Assembly: GCA_913774715.1 (NCBI GenBank)
Contig: CAJYHS010000204.1
Coordinates: 1-64,000, forward strand
Length of the DNA stretch: 64,000 nucleotides
Source: an uncultured Siphonobacter sp.
Lineage (GTDB): Bacteria; Bacteroidota; Bacteroidia; Cytophagales; Spirosomataceae
Reading direction: 5' to 3'
Shown here: piece by piece, positions 42,241 to 50,951 of the stretch
Position numbering within the stretch: position 1 is the stretch's first letter
Layout: each line of letters starts with the position of its first letter
Notes under the pieces: model-generated
Databases searched by the model: none
Told to the model about the DNA's origin: nothing
The model's input: only the letters and a program-made list of their open reading frames with translations
Translations under genes and position numbers: made by a program

Positions 42241-43683
42241 TTAAATCGTTAATTGGGGTTCATTAGCCAGCTCCAGAGATTTGGCAAACGCAAGTAATTG
42301 CTGCTCACCAAAGGCAGGGGCTATGATCTGAATGCCTACGGATAATCCCTGACTATCTTTTCCCAACGGAAGTGAAATAGCGGGAGTGCCCGTGAGATTG
42401 GCCTGCACCGTGAAGATGTCAGCCAGAAACTCTTTTAGGGGGTCCGAAGACTTTTCTCCTAAAGGAAAGGCAACTGAAGGCGTGGTGGGATACAGAATAA
42501 AATCTACTTCCTGAAAATGCCCTTCGATTTCTTCCTTAATTAAACGCCGAACTCGCTGTGCTTTCGTGTAATAAGCATCGTAATAATTTGCACTTAATAC
42601 AAAAGTACCCAGCAGAATTCGCTTGCGAGCTTCGCTGCCCAAACCTTCCGTACGACTGAGCCGATACAGAGAATCAAGGTCCACAGCCTGCGGGCTGCGG
42701 TAGCCATACCTTACCCCGTCATATCGGGAAAGGTTAGAGCTTACTTCAGCAGTAGTCAGAATATAATAGGTTGGCAAGTAATAGTGAGCCAACGGGAAAT
42801 CAACCGGAACCAACGTGTGGCCTTCTGCTTCCAAACGTTTAATTGTCTGACGCAAGACCGCCTTTACTGATTCGTCTACCCCTTCTGAATCAATGCTTTC
42901 GCGAAAATAGCCGATTTTTTTGAGACCACCCGAAGTTAATTTCTCCGAATAGGCTGGCACTGGATCTTGGGAGACCGTGCTATCCTGCTCATCAGCACCT
43001 GCCATTACCTCCAAAAGCAGAGCGGCATCTTCCACGCAACGCGTAATGGGTCCGATGGTGTCAAAAGAAGAAGCATACGCTAGTAATCCCCAGCGGGAGA
43101 CGCGTGAATAAGTGGGTTTCAAGCCTACTACTCCACAAAAAGCAGCCGGCTGGCGAACGGATCCACCCGTGTCTGTGCCAATAGAAGCAAAGCATAAATC
43201 GGCCTGAACCGCTACCGCTGAGCCTCCCGAAGATCCCCCGGGAACACGGTTTTCATCAAAGGCGTTTCGAACCGGACCATAGGCAGAATTTTCATTGGAA
43301 GAACCCATGCCAAATTCATCGCAATTCTGACGGCCAATAATGATTGCATCCTCATCAATCAGTCGTTGAATGGCCGTAGCCGTAAACTGAGAAACGAAGC
43401 CATTCAGAATTTTACTCCCCCCGTGGACTCCGTGGTCGGCATAGCAAAGTAAGTCTTTGATACCAATGACCATACCCGCCAGTTTCCCCGCCGTTCCGGC
43501 AGCGATCTTAGCATCAACCTGACTGGCCTGAGCTTTCGCGTCATCCGCATAAACGTCCAGAAAGGCGTTCAGGTGAGTCTGTTTTTCAATACGGTTCAGG
43601 TAATAGTCAACCATGGCAAGACAGGAAGTAGTGCCTTTGTGTAAATCCTGCTGAAGCGAACGGAAGGAGGAATAATACTTCAA
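42241..43683 (-). CDS. gatA: Asp-tRNA(Asn)/Glu-tRNA(Gln) amidotransferase subunit A
   Basis: The 480-residue amidase-family protein shows the catalytic triad of GatA: Lys76 in GIKDLL, the cis-serine Ser151 in VPGGSSGGSAVA and Ser175 in GTDTGGSVRQPA. The specificity region with YGLLAYASSFDTIGP is also present. GatA provides ammonia from glutamine to correct mischarged tRNAs together with GatB and GatC, which are not in the window. The start is TTG at 43683, giving MKYYSSFRSLQQDL; the frame continues upstream without any ATG, so TTG is the best choice. The gene is separated from tatA by a terminator. Confidence 0.95.
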   Translation of the reverse strand: MKYYSSFRSLQQDLHKGTTSCLAMVDYYLNRIEKQTHLNAFLDVYADDAKAQASQVDAKIAAGTAGKLAGMVIGIKDLLCYADHGVHGGSKILNGFVSQFTATAIQRLIDEDAIIIGRQNCDEFGMGSSNENSAYGPVRNAFDENRVPGGSSGGSAVAVQADLCFASIGTDTGGSVRQPAAFCGVVGLKPTYSRVSRWGLLAYASSFDTIGPITRCVEDAALLLEVMAGADEQDSTVSQDPVPAYSEKLTSGGLKKIGYFRESIDSEGVDESVKAVLRQTIKRLEAEGHTLVPVDFPLAHYYLPTYYILTTAEVSSNLSRYDGVRYGYRSPQAVDLDSLYRLSRTEGLGSEARKRILLGTFVLSANYYDAYYTKAQRVRRLIKEEIEGHFQEVDFILYPTTPSVAFPLGEKSSDPLKEFLADIFTVQANLTGTPAISLPLGKDSQGLSVGIQIIAPAFGEQQLLAFAKSLELANEPQLTI

Positions 43684-43725
43684 AATAGACTGGATAATCT
43701 GATGATTCGGTAAAAAACAACAAAA

Positions 43726-43750
43726 GGGCCTAGCCGTGTGACTATGCCCT
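43726..43750 (-). terminator. Terminator of tatA
   Basis: AGGGC and GCCCT form the base of a hairpin extended by a partly paired TAG/CTA stem; on the minus strand a T-rich tract follows. Confidence 0.6.
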
Positions 43751-43769
43751 GAAGTATTAGTAATAACGA

Positions 43770-43970
43770 CTATTTATTGACTTCGTCGCTTGATTTTTCA
43801 ATTTCGCTACGGACATCTTTACTAGCATCCTTGAACTCACGAATGCCTTTTCCTAATCCTCTTGCGAGTTCAGGGATTTTCTTGGCTCCGAACAGAAGAA
43901 CAAGGGCAAAAATAATCAGGGCGATTTCAGGACCACCAAGGCCAAACGCCAAAATTGTTGCCATTTCCAT
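43770..43970 (-). CDS. tatA: Twin-arginine translocase subunit TatA/E
   Basis: The 66-residue protein has the TatA plan. A short N-terminus and a membrane helix ([37 protein letters not shown]) with the FGxxKxPELxRxxG hinge are followed by an amphipathic helix and a charged C-terminus ending SDEVNK. TatA oligomers form the pore for folded Tat substrates with TatC. tatC is not in the window. Two ATG codons (43970, 43964) are possible starts. Confidence 0.93.
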   Translation of the reverse strand: MEMATILAFGLGGPEIALIIFALVLLFGAKKIPELARGLGKGIREFKDASKDVRSEIEKSSDEVNK

Positions 43971-44071
43971 AATGAATGTCTTTAATAATATGAATGTAAA
44001 GTTAAGAATTTCAGGTGAAAAATTCGGTATTTAACGTCAGCTTTTCTTTTTCTTTCGTCAAGAGTTCAGTC

Positions 44072-44503
44072 TTATTTTACCTCGTCAATAGATACCGATC
44101 CCTGTTTTTCCCATTCACTAAATGCTTCCAGATCGGTAGAAATCGTGCGAAATAACCAAAGTAACAGAGCAATGTCATCCGTAAAACCCACAATGGGTAA
44201 CAGGTCAGGAATAACATCAATCGGGCTAACAAAATAGATCAGCACCGTGACCGTTAATACCAGACTTTTCCAGGGCAAGGTACGGTACTCGCCTTTCGCA
44301 TACGCCCGAATCAGTCGACTTAGCAGACCAATTTTTTCCTGTACGTCACTAATAATGCCGGCTTTGTTGGATGCCTGAAAAACCCGCGTAATCAATTGCA
44401 ATAAAAAAGCAGGGTTGCGAGCCGAACGGCTGGCTTTTTTCTGAGCACTTTTAAAAAAAATAGAATGTAAAATACGTTCTAACAGGTTTTTGGAGTCAGC
44501 CAT
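44072..44503 (-). CDS. YkvA-family membrane protein (DUF1232)
   Basis: The 143-residue protein carries the DUF1232 motif SPIDVIPDLLPIVGFTDDIALLLWLF at about 90-115, preceded by a hydrophobic helix (SLVLTVTVLIYF). The N-terminus is basic and helical. YkvA proteins are small membrane-associated proteins of unknown function, widespread in bacteria. The gene stands alone; it starts after a hairpin at 44549-44575. Confidence 0.85.
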   Translation of the reverse strand: MADSKNLLERILHSIFFKSAQKKASRSARNPAFLLQLITRVFQASNKAGIISDVQEKIGLLSRLIRAYAKGEYRTLPWKSLVLTVTVLIYFVSPIDVIPDLLPIVGFTDDIALLLWLFRTISTDLEAFSEWEKQGSVSIDEVK

Positions 44504-44548
44504 TCGTTTTAAGATAATAGAATCAGAGTCTAGTCGATATTAACGAAC

Positions 44549-44575
44549 AAAAGGATGAAAACAAGTCATCCTTTT
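44549..44575. terminator. Hairpin with A/T flanks upstream of the YkvA gene
   Basis: AAAAGGATGA and TCATCCTTTT form a 10-bp stem. It lies between the MerR terminator and the YkvA start, so it may be a second terminator for minus-strand transcripts. Confidence 0.55.
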
Positions 44576-44630
44576 CTATATTTTCTTTGAAAACTCATAC
44601 GCTGGCCGAAAAGTTTAGTTCAGTCAGAAA

Positions 44631-44659
44631 TAAAAAAGCCCATGTTGAACATGGGCTTT
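44631..44659 (-). terminator. Terminator of the MerR-family gene
   Basis: AAAGCCCATGTT and AACATGGGCTTT form a 12-bp stem with a single-base loop; on the minus strand six T residues follow. Confidence 0.88.
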
Positions 44660-44676
44660 AAACGAAGTATCTTTTT

Positions 44677-45096
44677 CTATTTAATCTGTCGGGCTAGTCT
44701 GAGGGTTTGCTCTTCTACCGCCTCGGATGGTTCGGGACTTTCAAGTTTGCGGCTTCGTCCGGCTTTCTCATCGAGCGTAGCTTTCAAATCCAGCAAAAAC
44801 TTACGTAACTCCAACAGGGAATCTACCAGTTCCGTATTGTTTTCCTGCTTAAATTCTTTGTTTTCGAGGTATTTACGGGCTCCTTTCAAAGTATAACCAC
44901 GTTCCTCAACCAGTTGATATATAATTTCCAGTTGACGAATATCTTCCTTGGTGTACATGCGGTCGCCGCCCCGATTCCGCTTCACTTTATTTTTGAGCGT
45001 GGGGAAATTGTCCGTCCAATATCTCACCTTAGAGATATCAAACGAAAACATATCTGCTACTTCTCGTATGGTATAGTACCGCTTCTCGTCCGTCAT
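44677..45096 (-). CDS. MerR-family transcriptional regulator
   Basis: The 139-residue protein begins YYTIREVADMFSFDISKVRYWTDNFPTLK, a MerR winged-helix DNA-binding domain. The wing contains NRGGDRMYTKEDI and a coiled-coil segment (LEIIYQLVEERGYTLKGARKYL) follows. The C-terminus is short and charged with no cysteine pair, so metal sensing is unlikely. This small MerR type sits beside alaS in other Bacteroidota as far as I recall. It is divergent from alaS; the target is unknown. Confidence 0.9.
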   Translation of the reverse strand: MTDEKRYYTIREVADMFSFDISKVRYWTDNFPTLKNKVKRNRGGDRMYTKEDIRQLEIIYQLVEERGYTLKGARKYLENKEFKQENNTELVDSLLELRKFLLDLKATLDEKAGRSRKLESPEPSEAVEEQTLRLARQIK

Positions 45097-45376
45097 AACC
45101 GCCGCATAGTAATAAGTTCCGGTGAAGGTGTTGCTAGCCCCAAAAGTCCACAGCCTTGCCCCTATTCTTTCTAACGTAAACTACGGCAGAAGAAATATGG
45201 TTGCAAGGTTAGGGAATTAAAAAACGATCGATTGACCGCATTAGAGCCTTAAAAATGCCTTATTTTCTTTTAATAAATCATATGATTCAACATATAATTT
45301 TAACTTTTTCCTATAAACGATTGGTTTTCAATAGAAAAAATTTCTTCCTCATAAAATTACGGCTCTTTCATTGGCC

Positions 45377-45408
45377 TTTCGCCCGCAAGGAAATTTAAAT
45401 TACCTTTG
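45377..45408 (+). promoter_or_regulatory. Promoter of alaS
   Basis: TACCTTTG (45401-45408) matches TAnnTTTG exactly, with TTTC 20 bases upstream as a near match to the -33 TTTG. It leaves a leader of about 55 bases before ATG 45471. Confidence 0.5.
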
Positions 45409-45470
45409 CAGGCTAATTCCCAGCGGTTTCTCTTTTTGATTACTGAAACTTGCTAATTGACGAATATCCC

Positions 45471-48101
45471 ATGACTTCCAGAGAGATACGGCAGGCTTTC
45501 CTTGATTTTTTTGTTTCAAAAGGCCATTTAATTGTTCCTTCGGCCCCACTGGTGGCTAAAAATGACCCTACCCTGATGTTTAATAACTCAGGAATGGCTC
45601 AGTTTAAAGATTATTTCCTGGGTAATGGTACGCCTCCCTCCCGTCGGATTGCAGATACGCAGAAGTGTCTTCGGGTATCGGGTAAGCATAATGATCTGGA
45701 AGACGTAGGATTTGATACTTATCATCACACCATGTTCGAAATGCTGGGCAACTGGTCGTTTGGTGATTACTTTAAGAAAGAAGCATTACACTGGTCCTGG
45801 GAGTTACTAACGGAAGTATATAAACTTCCCAAAGATCGTCTGTATGTATCGGTTTTTGGGGGTGACGAAAAAGACGGCGTACCTTTCGATCAGGAAGCGT
45901 TTGACCTCTGGAAGGAAATTCTGGGTAGTGAAGACCGTATCATCTTAGGCAATAAAAAAGACAATTTCTGGGAAATGGGCGAAGTAGGTCCCTGCGGCCC
46001 TTGTTCAGAAATTCACGTGGATTTACGCGATCAGGACGAAGTAGATGCTATTCCTGGCAAATCCCTCGTCAACGCTGATCACCCACAGGTGGTTGAAATC
46101 TGGAATAACGTCTTCATGCAATTCGAGCGGAAAGCCGATGGCTCACTCGTGCCTTTGCCCGCTCGTCATGTGGATACGGGGATGGGTTTTGAGCGTCTTT
46201 GCATGGCGATTCAAAAGAAGAAATCAAATTACGATACTGACGTTTTCACCGGAACGATTGACTTCATTGCCAAAGCAGCCGGTAAGACGTACGGAGAAGA
46301 TAAATGGGCCGACATCGCCATGCGGGTTATCTCGGATCACATCCGGGCCATTGCCTTCGCTATTGCCGATGGACAGTTACCTTCCAATGTTCGGGCCGGT
46401 TACGTCATTCGTCGGATTTTACGCCGGGCCGTTCGTTACGGTTATACTTATCTGGATTTCCGCGAACCTTTCTTATACAGCCTGATTCCTTTATTATCAG
46501 ATCAATTCGATGGTGTTTTCCCCGAACTGATTGCTCAGAAGGATTTCGTAGCGAAAGTTATTCAGGAAGAAGAAGCGGCATTCCTGCGTACGCTGGAAAA
46601 AGGGCTAACCTTGTTAGATAAGATTCTGGCTCAGGAATCGGAAAGTAAGGTTATTGAAGGAGCAACCGTTTTCGAACTGAACGATACCTTCGGTTTCCCC
46701 GTGGACTTAACGGCCCTGATTGCTCGGGAACAAGGCTTTGCTATCGACGAAGCCGGTTACCAGAAAGCTCTCGCCGAACAGAAAAACCGTTCGCGGAAAG
46801 ATGCCGCTACGGAGAAATCGGATTGGGTGGAATTACGGGAAGGTGGCAAAACCGTATTCCTGGGATATGACCAGACGGAAGCCGAATCAACCATTACGAA
46901 GTATCGCAAAGTAGAAGCCAAAGGCAAAACCCAATACCACGTAGTGCTGGATCAAACGCCTTTTTACGCCGAATCTGGTGGACAGGTGGGTGATACGGGC
47001 GTACTAGCTTGGCCCAATGCCGAACTAATCGTTGTCGATACCAAGAAAGAAAATGACCTAAGTATTCACGTCATTGAAGACGAGGAATTCGAAGAAAAAC
47101 TTCAGGCTCACGGGACCCAGGTAACGGCAAAAGTGGACGCTTCCCGCCGGAAACTGATTGCCTCCAACCACACGGCTACGCACTTAATGCACAGTGCTTT
47201 GCAGGAAGTATTAGGTTCACACGTGGCTCAAAAGGGTTCACTGGTGAGTCCTGATATCCTGCGTTTTGATTTCTCTCACTTTGCGAAAATGACGGATGAG
47301 GAAATTGCTCGCGTGGAACAACGGGTAAATGAAAAAATCCGGGAGAACATCGCTCTTCAGGAAGATCGTAATGTGCCCATTGACGAAGCTCGTGAGCGGG
47401 GAGCTACGGCGTTGTTTGGGGAGAAATACGGTGATTTCGTTCGCGTCATTACCTTCGATCCCACCTATTCGGTAGAGCTTTGCGGCGGTACGCACGTACC
47501 TGCTACGGGAGAAATCGGCTTATTCAAGATTACTTCCGAAAGCTCTTCTTCGACGGGCGTTCGTCGGATTGAAGCCATTACTTCAGAGAAAGCCTTTGAA
47601 TTACTCGAAGAGCAGTCATCGTTACTGAATCAGTTGAAAGAATTGCTGAAAACACAGGATGTACTGAAATCCGTTCAGGGGTTAATCGAAGAAAAGGCAG
47701 CCTTGCAAAAACGCGTAGACTCGCTGGAAATCGAAAAATTGAGCTCCGTTCGGGAAGCTCTCGTTTCTAAAATCAGTGAGAAAAACGGTATTAACTTTAT
47801 CGCAGAACAGGTAGAAGTACCGAACGCCGACGCTCTGAAACAACTGGCGTATCAGTTGAAAGATAAAGTAGATAACCTCTTCGCTTTGCTAGTAGCTGAA
47901 GTAGGCGGTAAACCTTCATTGGCTCTGATGATTTCTGAAAATCTGGTAAAAGAACGCGGCCTCAACGCTGGCCAACTCGTTCGTGAACTGGCGAAGGAAG
48001 TTAAAGGCGGCGGTGGCGGTCAGCCTTTCTTTGCTACGGCTGGTGGTTCTGACGTATCAGGTTTACCGAAAGTAATTGAAAAAGCGGCTACGCTGGTATA
48101 A
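45471..48101 (+). CDS. alaS: Alanyl-tRNA synthetase
   Basis: I chose ATG 45471, giving MTSREIRQAFLDFFVSKGH, the standard AlaS N-terminus, and 876 residues; the longer frame would start at a TTG. The class II catalytic core has FNNSGMAQFKDYFLG and ADTQKCLRVSGKHNDLEDVG. The editing domain has the zinc-binding HTATHLMHSAL and CGGTHVPATGEIG. The C-Ala domain closes with KGGGGGQPFFATAGG. The enzyme charges tRNA-Ala and clears Ser/Gly mischarges. Confidence 0.98.
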   Translation: MTSREIRQAFLDFFVSKGHLIVPSAPLVAKNDPTLMFNNSGMAQFKDYFLGNGTPPSRRIADTQKCLRVSGKHNDLEDVGFDTYHHTMFEMLGNWSFGDYFKKEALHWSWELLTEVYKLPKDRLYVSVFGGDEKDGVPFDQEAFDLWKEILGSEDRIILGNKKDNFWEMGEVGPCGPCSEIHVDLRDQDEVDAIPGKSLVNADHPQVVEIWNNVFMQFERKADGSLVPLPARHVDTGMGFERLCMAIQKKKSNYDTDVFTGTIDFIAKAAGKTYGEDKWADIAMRVISDHIRAIAFAIADGQLPSNVRAGYVIRRILRRAVRYGYTYLDFREPFLYSLIPLLSDQFDGVFPELIAQKDFVAKVIQEEEAAFLRTLEKGLTLLDKILAQESESKVIEGATVFELNDTFGFPVDLTALIAREQGFAIDEAGYQKALAEQKNRSRKDAATEKSDWVELREGGKTVFLGYDQTEAESTITKYRKVEAKGKTQYHVVLDQTPFYAESGGQVGDTGVLAWPNAELIVVDTKKENDLSIHVIEDEEFEEKLQAHGTQVTAKVDASRRKLIASNHTATHLMHSALQEVLGSHVAQKGSLVSPDILRFDFSHFAKMTDEEIARVEQRVNEKIRENIALQEDRNVPIDEARERGATALFGEKYGDFVRVITFDPTYSVELCGGTHVPATGEIGLFKITSESSSSTGVRRIEAITSEKAFELLEEQSSLLNQLKELLKTQDVLKSVQGLIEEKAALQKRVDSLEIEKLSSVREALVSKISEKNGINFIAEQVEVPNADALKQLAYQLKDKVDNLFALLVAEVGGKPSLALMISENLVKERGLNAGQLVRELAKEVKGGGGGQPFFATAGGSDVSGLPKVIEKAATLV

Positions 48102-48121
48102 TCTTCCTTTTAGCATACAAA

Positions 48122-48161
48122 GAAAAGGCCCCTGATTAGTTTCTTAATCAGGGGCCTTTTC
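48122..48161. terminator. Very strong bidirectional terminator
   Basis: GAAAAGGCCCCTGATTA pairs over 17 bp with its complement around a 6-base loop, between convergent alaS and the pseudouridine synthase gene. Confidence 0.92.
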
Positions 48162-48177
48162 ATTCAACATCTACCTC

Positions 48178-48900
48178 TTAACCATTCTTCTCTAACTGCT
48201 TCACCAGAACCTCGAAATCTTTTGGATAGGGAGCTTCGATTTTCACCTCTTCTCCATTCAGCAAACTGAACGTTAACGAATACGCGTGCAGAGCAACGCG
48301 TTTCATTAAAGGTTGCTCGTCGGTATCTTTTTTGAGGTTGAATTTCTTCTTAAGTTGGGAAAGATATACGGGCTTACCGCCATATGTTTCATCCGAAACG
48401 ATGGGAGCTTTCATACACATCAGGTGCACGCGAATCTGGTGCATACGGCCCGTAATAGGTAAGCATTCCACAATGGTATACTGGCGGTAGGCTTTCAGCG
48501 TAAAAAACAGCGTTTCGGCTTCTTTCCCTTTGGCCCGGTCAATCTTCACTACGCCATCGCGGGGCAGGGCCAGAATAGGGAGATATACCGATTCTCCCTG
48601 AAAATTATGAACGCCATTCACCACCGCGTGGTAGCGTTTCACCGTCTCACGGTGCTCAAACTGCATGGATAAATGCCGATACGCTTCGGGGTTTTTAGCA
48701 ATCGCCAGAGCTCCTGACGTTTCCTTATCCAAACGGTGGCATAGCTGGGCGTCATCACTATACGCTTTAGCCATCCGTAAAATACTCAGGGAGTTATCCG
48801 CCTGACGCTCATCAAGCGAGGCAATGTAAGGGGGTTTATTAATTACGATGTAATCTTCGTTCTCGAAAATGATTAAATCCTTAAAATTCAGTGGCTTCAT
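48178..48900 (-). CDS. RluA-family pseudouridine synthase
   Basis: The 240-residue protein contains the RluA catalytic motif CHRLDKETSGALAIAK, whose aspartate attacks the uridine ring. The N-terminal YIVINKPPYIASLDER and the later RMHQIRVHLMCMKAPIVSDETYGG also match. No S4 RNA-binding domain is present, so it is a short form as in RluA or RluC-like paralogues. The rRNA or tRNA position modified cannot be told. It is convergent with alaS. Confidence 0.93.
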   Translation of the reverse strand: MKPLNFKDLIIFENEDYIVINKPPYIASLDERQADNSLSILRMAKAYSDDAQLCHRLDKETSGALAIAKNPEAYRHLSMQFEHRETVKRYHAVVNGVHNFQGESVYLPILALPRDGVVKIDRAKGKEAETLFFTLKAYRQYTIVECLPITGRMHQIRVHLMCMKAPIVSDETYGGKPVYLSQLKKKFNLKKDTDEQPLMKRVALHAYSLTFSLLNGEEVKIEAPYPKDFEVLVKQLEKNG

Positions 48901-48974
48901 GCCGCAAAGGTACGGTTTTCAATCGTTATCTGTTTTACCGGCTTTAATCTTTCCTTGATGGTAAGCCGTAAAAT

Positions 48975-49490
48975 TTAACCGCCGGGACTGGGTGTTTTGT
49001 CATCCAGCAAAGTGGAATCAGCGACAACTCCCGTTTCGGGAGCTCCGGCTTCAATCCAGCGGCGAACAAAATCAATCTGCCCCACTGATAAAGGCGAGCC
49101 TCCCAGCGGCATCGGACTCCCGTATTGCTTACCTCCGTGGTGAGAAGAATCAAAATTGAGTTTGTGATAAAACAGACTTTCCAGCGATTTATAAGCCTTT
49201 ACTCGCAGTAAGCCATCAGCAATAGCTAAGGTATTGACTGGAGTTACATTAAAGAGATTTTGATACGCCTGCCCCGCCGCTAATATTAGTTGATGCGAAG
49301 CATAACCCGGATCCTGAGAAGAAGCGTGGCAACCCGCCGTAGCACAGGTTGGCGTTAAGATTCGGCGTTGGATCTGAGAAAAGGTACTGGAGGGCGTGAC
49401 CGTTGGGTTGGGTTCAGGACTAGGTTTCTTCTGGCAGGCACTGAAGAACAACCCCAGGGTTAGTAGATAGAGTGGTACATTTCGAATCAT
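48975..49490 (-). CDS. Lipoprotein with a single CX4CH motif (cytochrome-like)
   Basis: The 171-residue protein has a lipobox (LFFSAC, Cys19). After a proline-rich linker comes RILTPTCATAGCHASS, with Cys49, Cys54 and His55 spaced as CX4CH, and later SPMPLGGSPLSVGQIDFVRRWIEAGAP, which resembles the C-terminal helix of planctomycete-type or photosynthetic-type cytochrome c domains. CX4CH instead of CX2CH is unusual; it could bind heme c, or could simply hold a disulfide. It should be anchored at the outer or inner membrane. No respiratory gene is adjacent. Confidence 0.7.
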   Translation of the reverse strand: MIRNVPLYLLTLGLFFSACQKKPSPEPNPTVTPSSTFSQIQRRILTPTCATAGCHASSQDPGYASHQLILAAGQAYQNLFNVTPVNTLAIADGLLRVKAYKSLESLFYHKLNFDSSHHGGKQYGSPMPLGGSPLSVGQIDFVRRWIEAGAPETGVVADSTLLDDKTPSPGG

Positions 49491-49625
49491 CTGTATTGCT
49501 CGTATTAGTCAACGTTCGGTGGTAAACGTTCTAATTCCCTTCGGTATTGAAAGGATGGCTGAAATTCCTCGGGAAATCCGAAGGGGATTCTGTATTTTGC
49601 CACCTTTTACAACGCAACCTCGTGC

Positions 49626-50600
49626 ATGGACGCCTTTGAATCTCGTATTGATTTAAGTGAACTTTACCAGACCGTGGCCGACATTCGGACCGAAGTAGGT
49701 AAGATAATTGTTGGGCAGCAATCCATGATTGATCTGCTTTTGACGGCCCTTTTCGCGGACGGTCACGTACTCATCGAAGGCGTACCCGGCGTAGCGAAAA
49801 CGCTGACGGCAAAGATACTGGCAAAAACGATTTCGGTCGATTTCAACCGGATTCAGTTTACGCCTGACCTGATGCCCTCAGACGTATTGGGAACCTCCAT
49901 TTTTAATCCCAAGACCTCTGATTTTGAATTTAAACCAGGCCCCATTTTCTCGAACATTATTTTAATTGATGAGATCAACCGGGCTCCGGCCAAGACTCAG
50001 TCGGCTTTATTTGAAGTCATGGAAGAGCGGCAGGTAACCAACGCGGGCCAGACCTATCACATGACGGCTCCGTTTCTGGTACTAGCTACGCAAAACCCGA
50101 TTGAACAGGAAGGAACGTATCGTTTACCAGAAGCTCAGCTGGATCGTTTTCTGTTTAAAATTGTCGTTCAATACCCTTCGCTAGAGCAGGAAACGGATAT
50201 TCTAAAAGGCCATCATCACCGCCGTCAGATGACCGATGCGATGGATACTATTCACGCCATTCTTTCGAGAGAACAGTTAACGGCCTTACGCGAAAAAGTA
50301 CGACAGGTCTTAATCGAAGATAAAGTGCTGACGTACATTGCTCAAATCGTTCACGAAACGCGTAATTCCAAATTTCTTTACCTGGGAGCTTCCCCACGGG
50401 CATCGGTAGCGTTATTAAATGCATCCAAAGCCTTAGCCGCCCTGCGAGGACGCGACTTCGTTACTCCGGAAGACGTGCAGGAACTAGCCGCCCCGGTATT
50501 ACGCCATCGCCTGATTCTCACGCCTGAAAAAGAAATGGAAGGCACTACGCCGGATGCTATCATCGATCAGATCATCAAGAAAATCGAAGTGCCCCGTTGA
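49626..50600 (+). CDS. MoxR-family AAA+ ATPase
   Basis: The 324-residue protein has Walker A GVPGVAKTLTAK, Walker B IILIDEINRAPAKTQSALFEVMEE, sensor 1 in VLATQNPIEQEGTYRLPEAQLDRFLFK, and the MoxR C-terminal lid with LGASPRASVALL. MoxR ATPases act as chaperones that usually work with VWA-domain and DUF58 partners. Neither partner gene follows here; the next gene is a large alpha-2-macroglobulin after a 350-bp gap with repeats. A TATTTTG at 49593 may be part of its promoter. Confidence 0.93.
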   Translation: MDAFESRIDLSELYQTVADIRTEVGKIIVGQQSMIDLLLTALFADGHVLIEGVPGVAKTLTAKILAKTISVDFNRIQFTPDLMPSDVLGTSIFNPKTSDFEFKPGPIFSNIILIDEINRAPAKTQSALFEVMEERQVTNAGQTYHMTAPFLVLATQNPIEQEGTYRLPEAQLDRFLFKIVVQYPSLEQETDILKGHHHRRQMTDAMDTIHAILSREQLTALREKVRQVLIEDKVLTYIAQIVHETRNSKFLYLGASPRASVALLNASKALAALRGRDFVTPEDVQELAAPVLRHRLILTPEKEMEGTTPDAIIDQIIKKIEVPR

Positions 50601-50648
50601 GTTTTCAGATATTGATTTTCTGTTTTCAATCATACTACGAGCCTACCC

Positions 50649-50671
50649 GTTGCCAGCTTTTTGCTGGCAAC
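50649..50671. repeat. GTTGCCAGC palindromic repeat, first copy
   Basis: GTTGCCAGC, five T residues and GCTGGCAAC form a 9-bp perfect hairpin. An inverted copy follows at 50757-50780, and CCCTGG/CCAGGG forms a small hairpin between them (50684-50705). The group fills most of the 351-bp gap 50601-50951 between the MoxR and A2M genes. Confidence 0.75.
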
Positions 50672-50756
50672 ATTTGTTATAAGCCCTGGCTTTAACAAAC
50701 CAGGGGAGCATAAATGAACCCAGCCTAGCCAGGAATACTTCTCGCTAGTAACTCAT

Positions 50757-50780
50757 GTTGCCAGCGAAAAAGCTGGCAAC
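50757..50780. repeat. GTTGCCAGC palindromic repeat, inverted second copy
   Basis: GTTGCCAGC, GAAAAA and GCTGGCAAC form a 9-bp hairpin. Its reverse complement matches the first copy including flanking CC and AT bases, so the two form a BIME-like inverted pair about 90 bp apart. Confidence 0.75.
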
Positions 50781-50951
50781 GGCAGAGTAAAAATATGCCT
50801 TACCCTAGTGGAGTTAACTAGCGATAACCCCGGAAGGGTACTCTATCAACCCGAAGAAATAAATCCTATCTTACACCCGTTTAGCATTCAGATTTTATTG
50901 AAACCTGAAAACGGACCATTCATTACTTCAATCTAAATTCCTCTATACTCT

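Noticed and set aside
48944-49153. 69-codon minus-strand frame overlapping the CX4CH lipoprotein
   Set aside because: It is out of frame with the lipoprotein, has no family resemblance and no room for its own signals.
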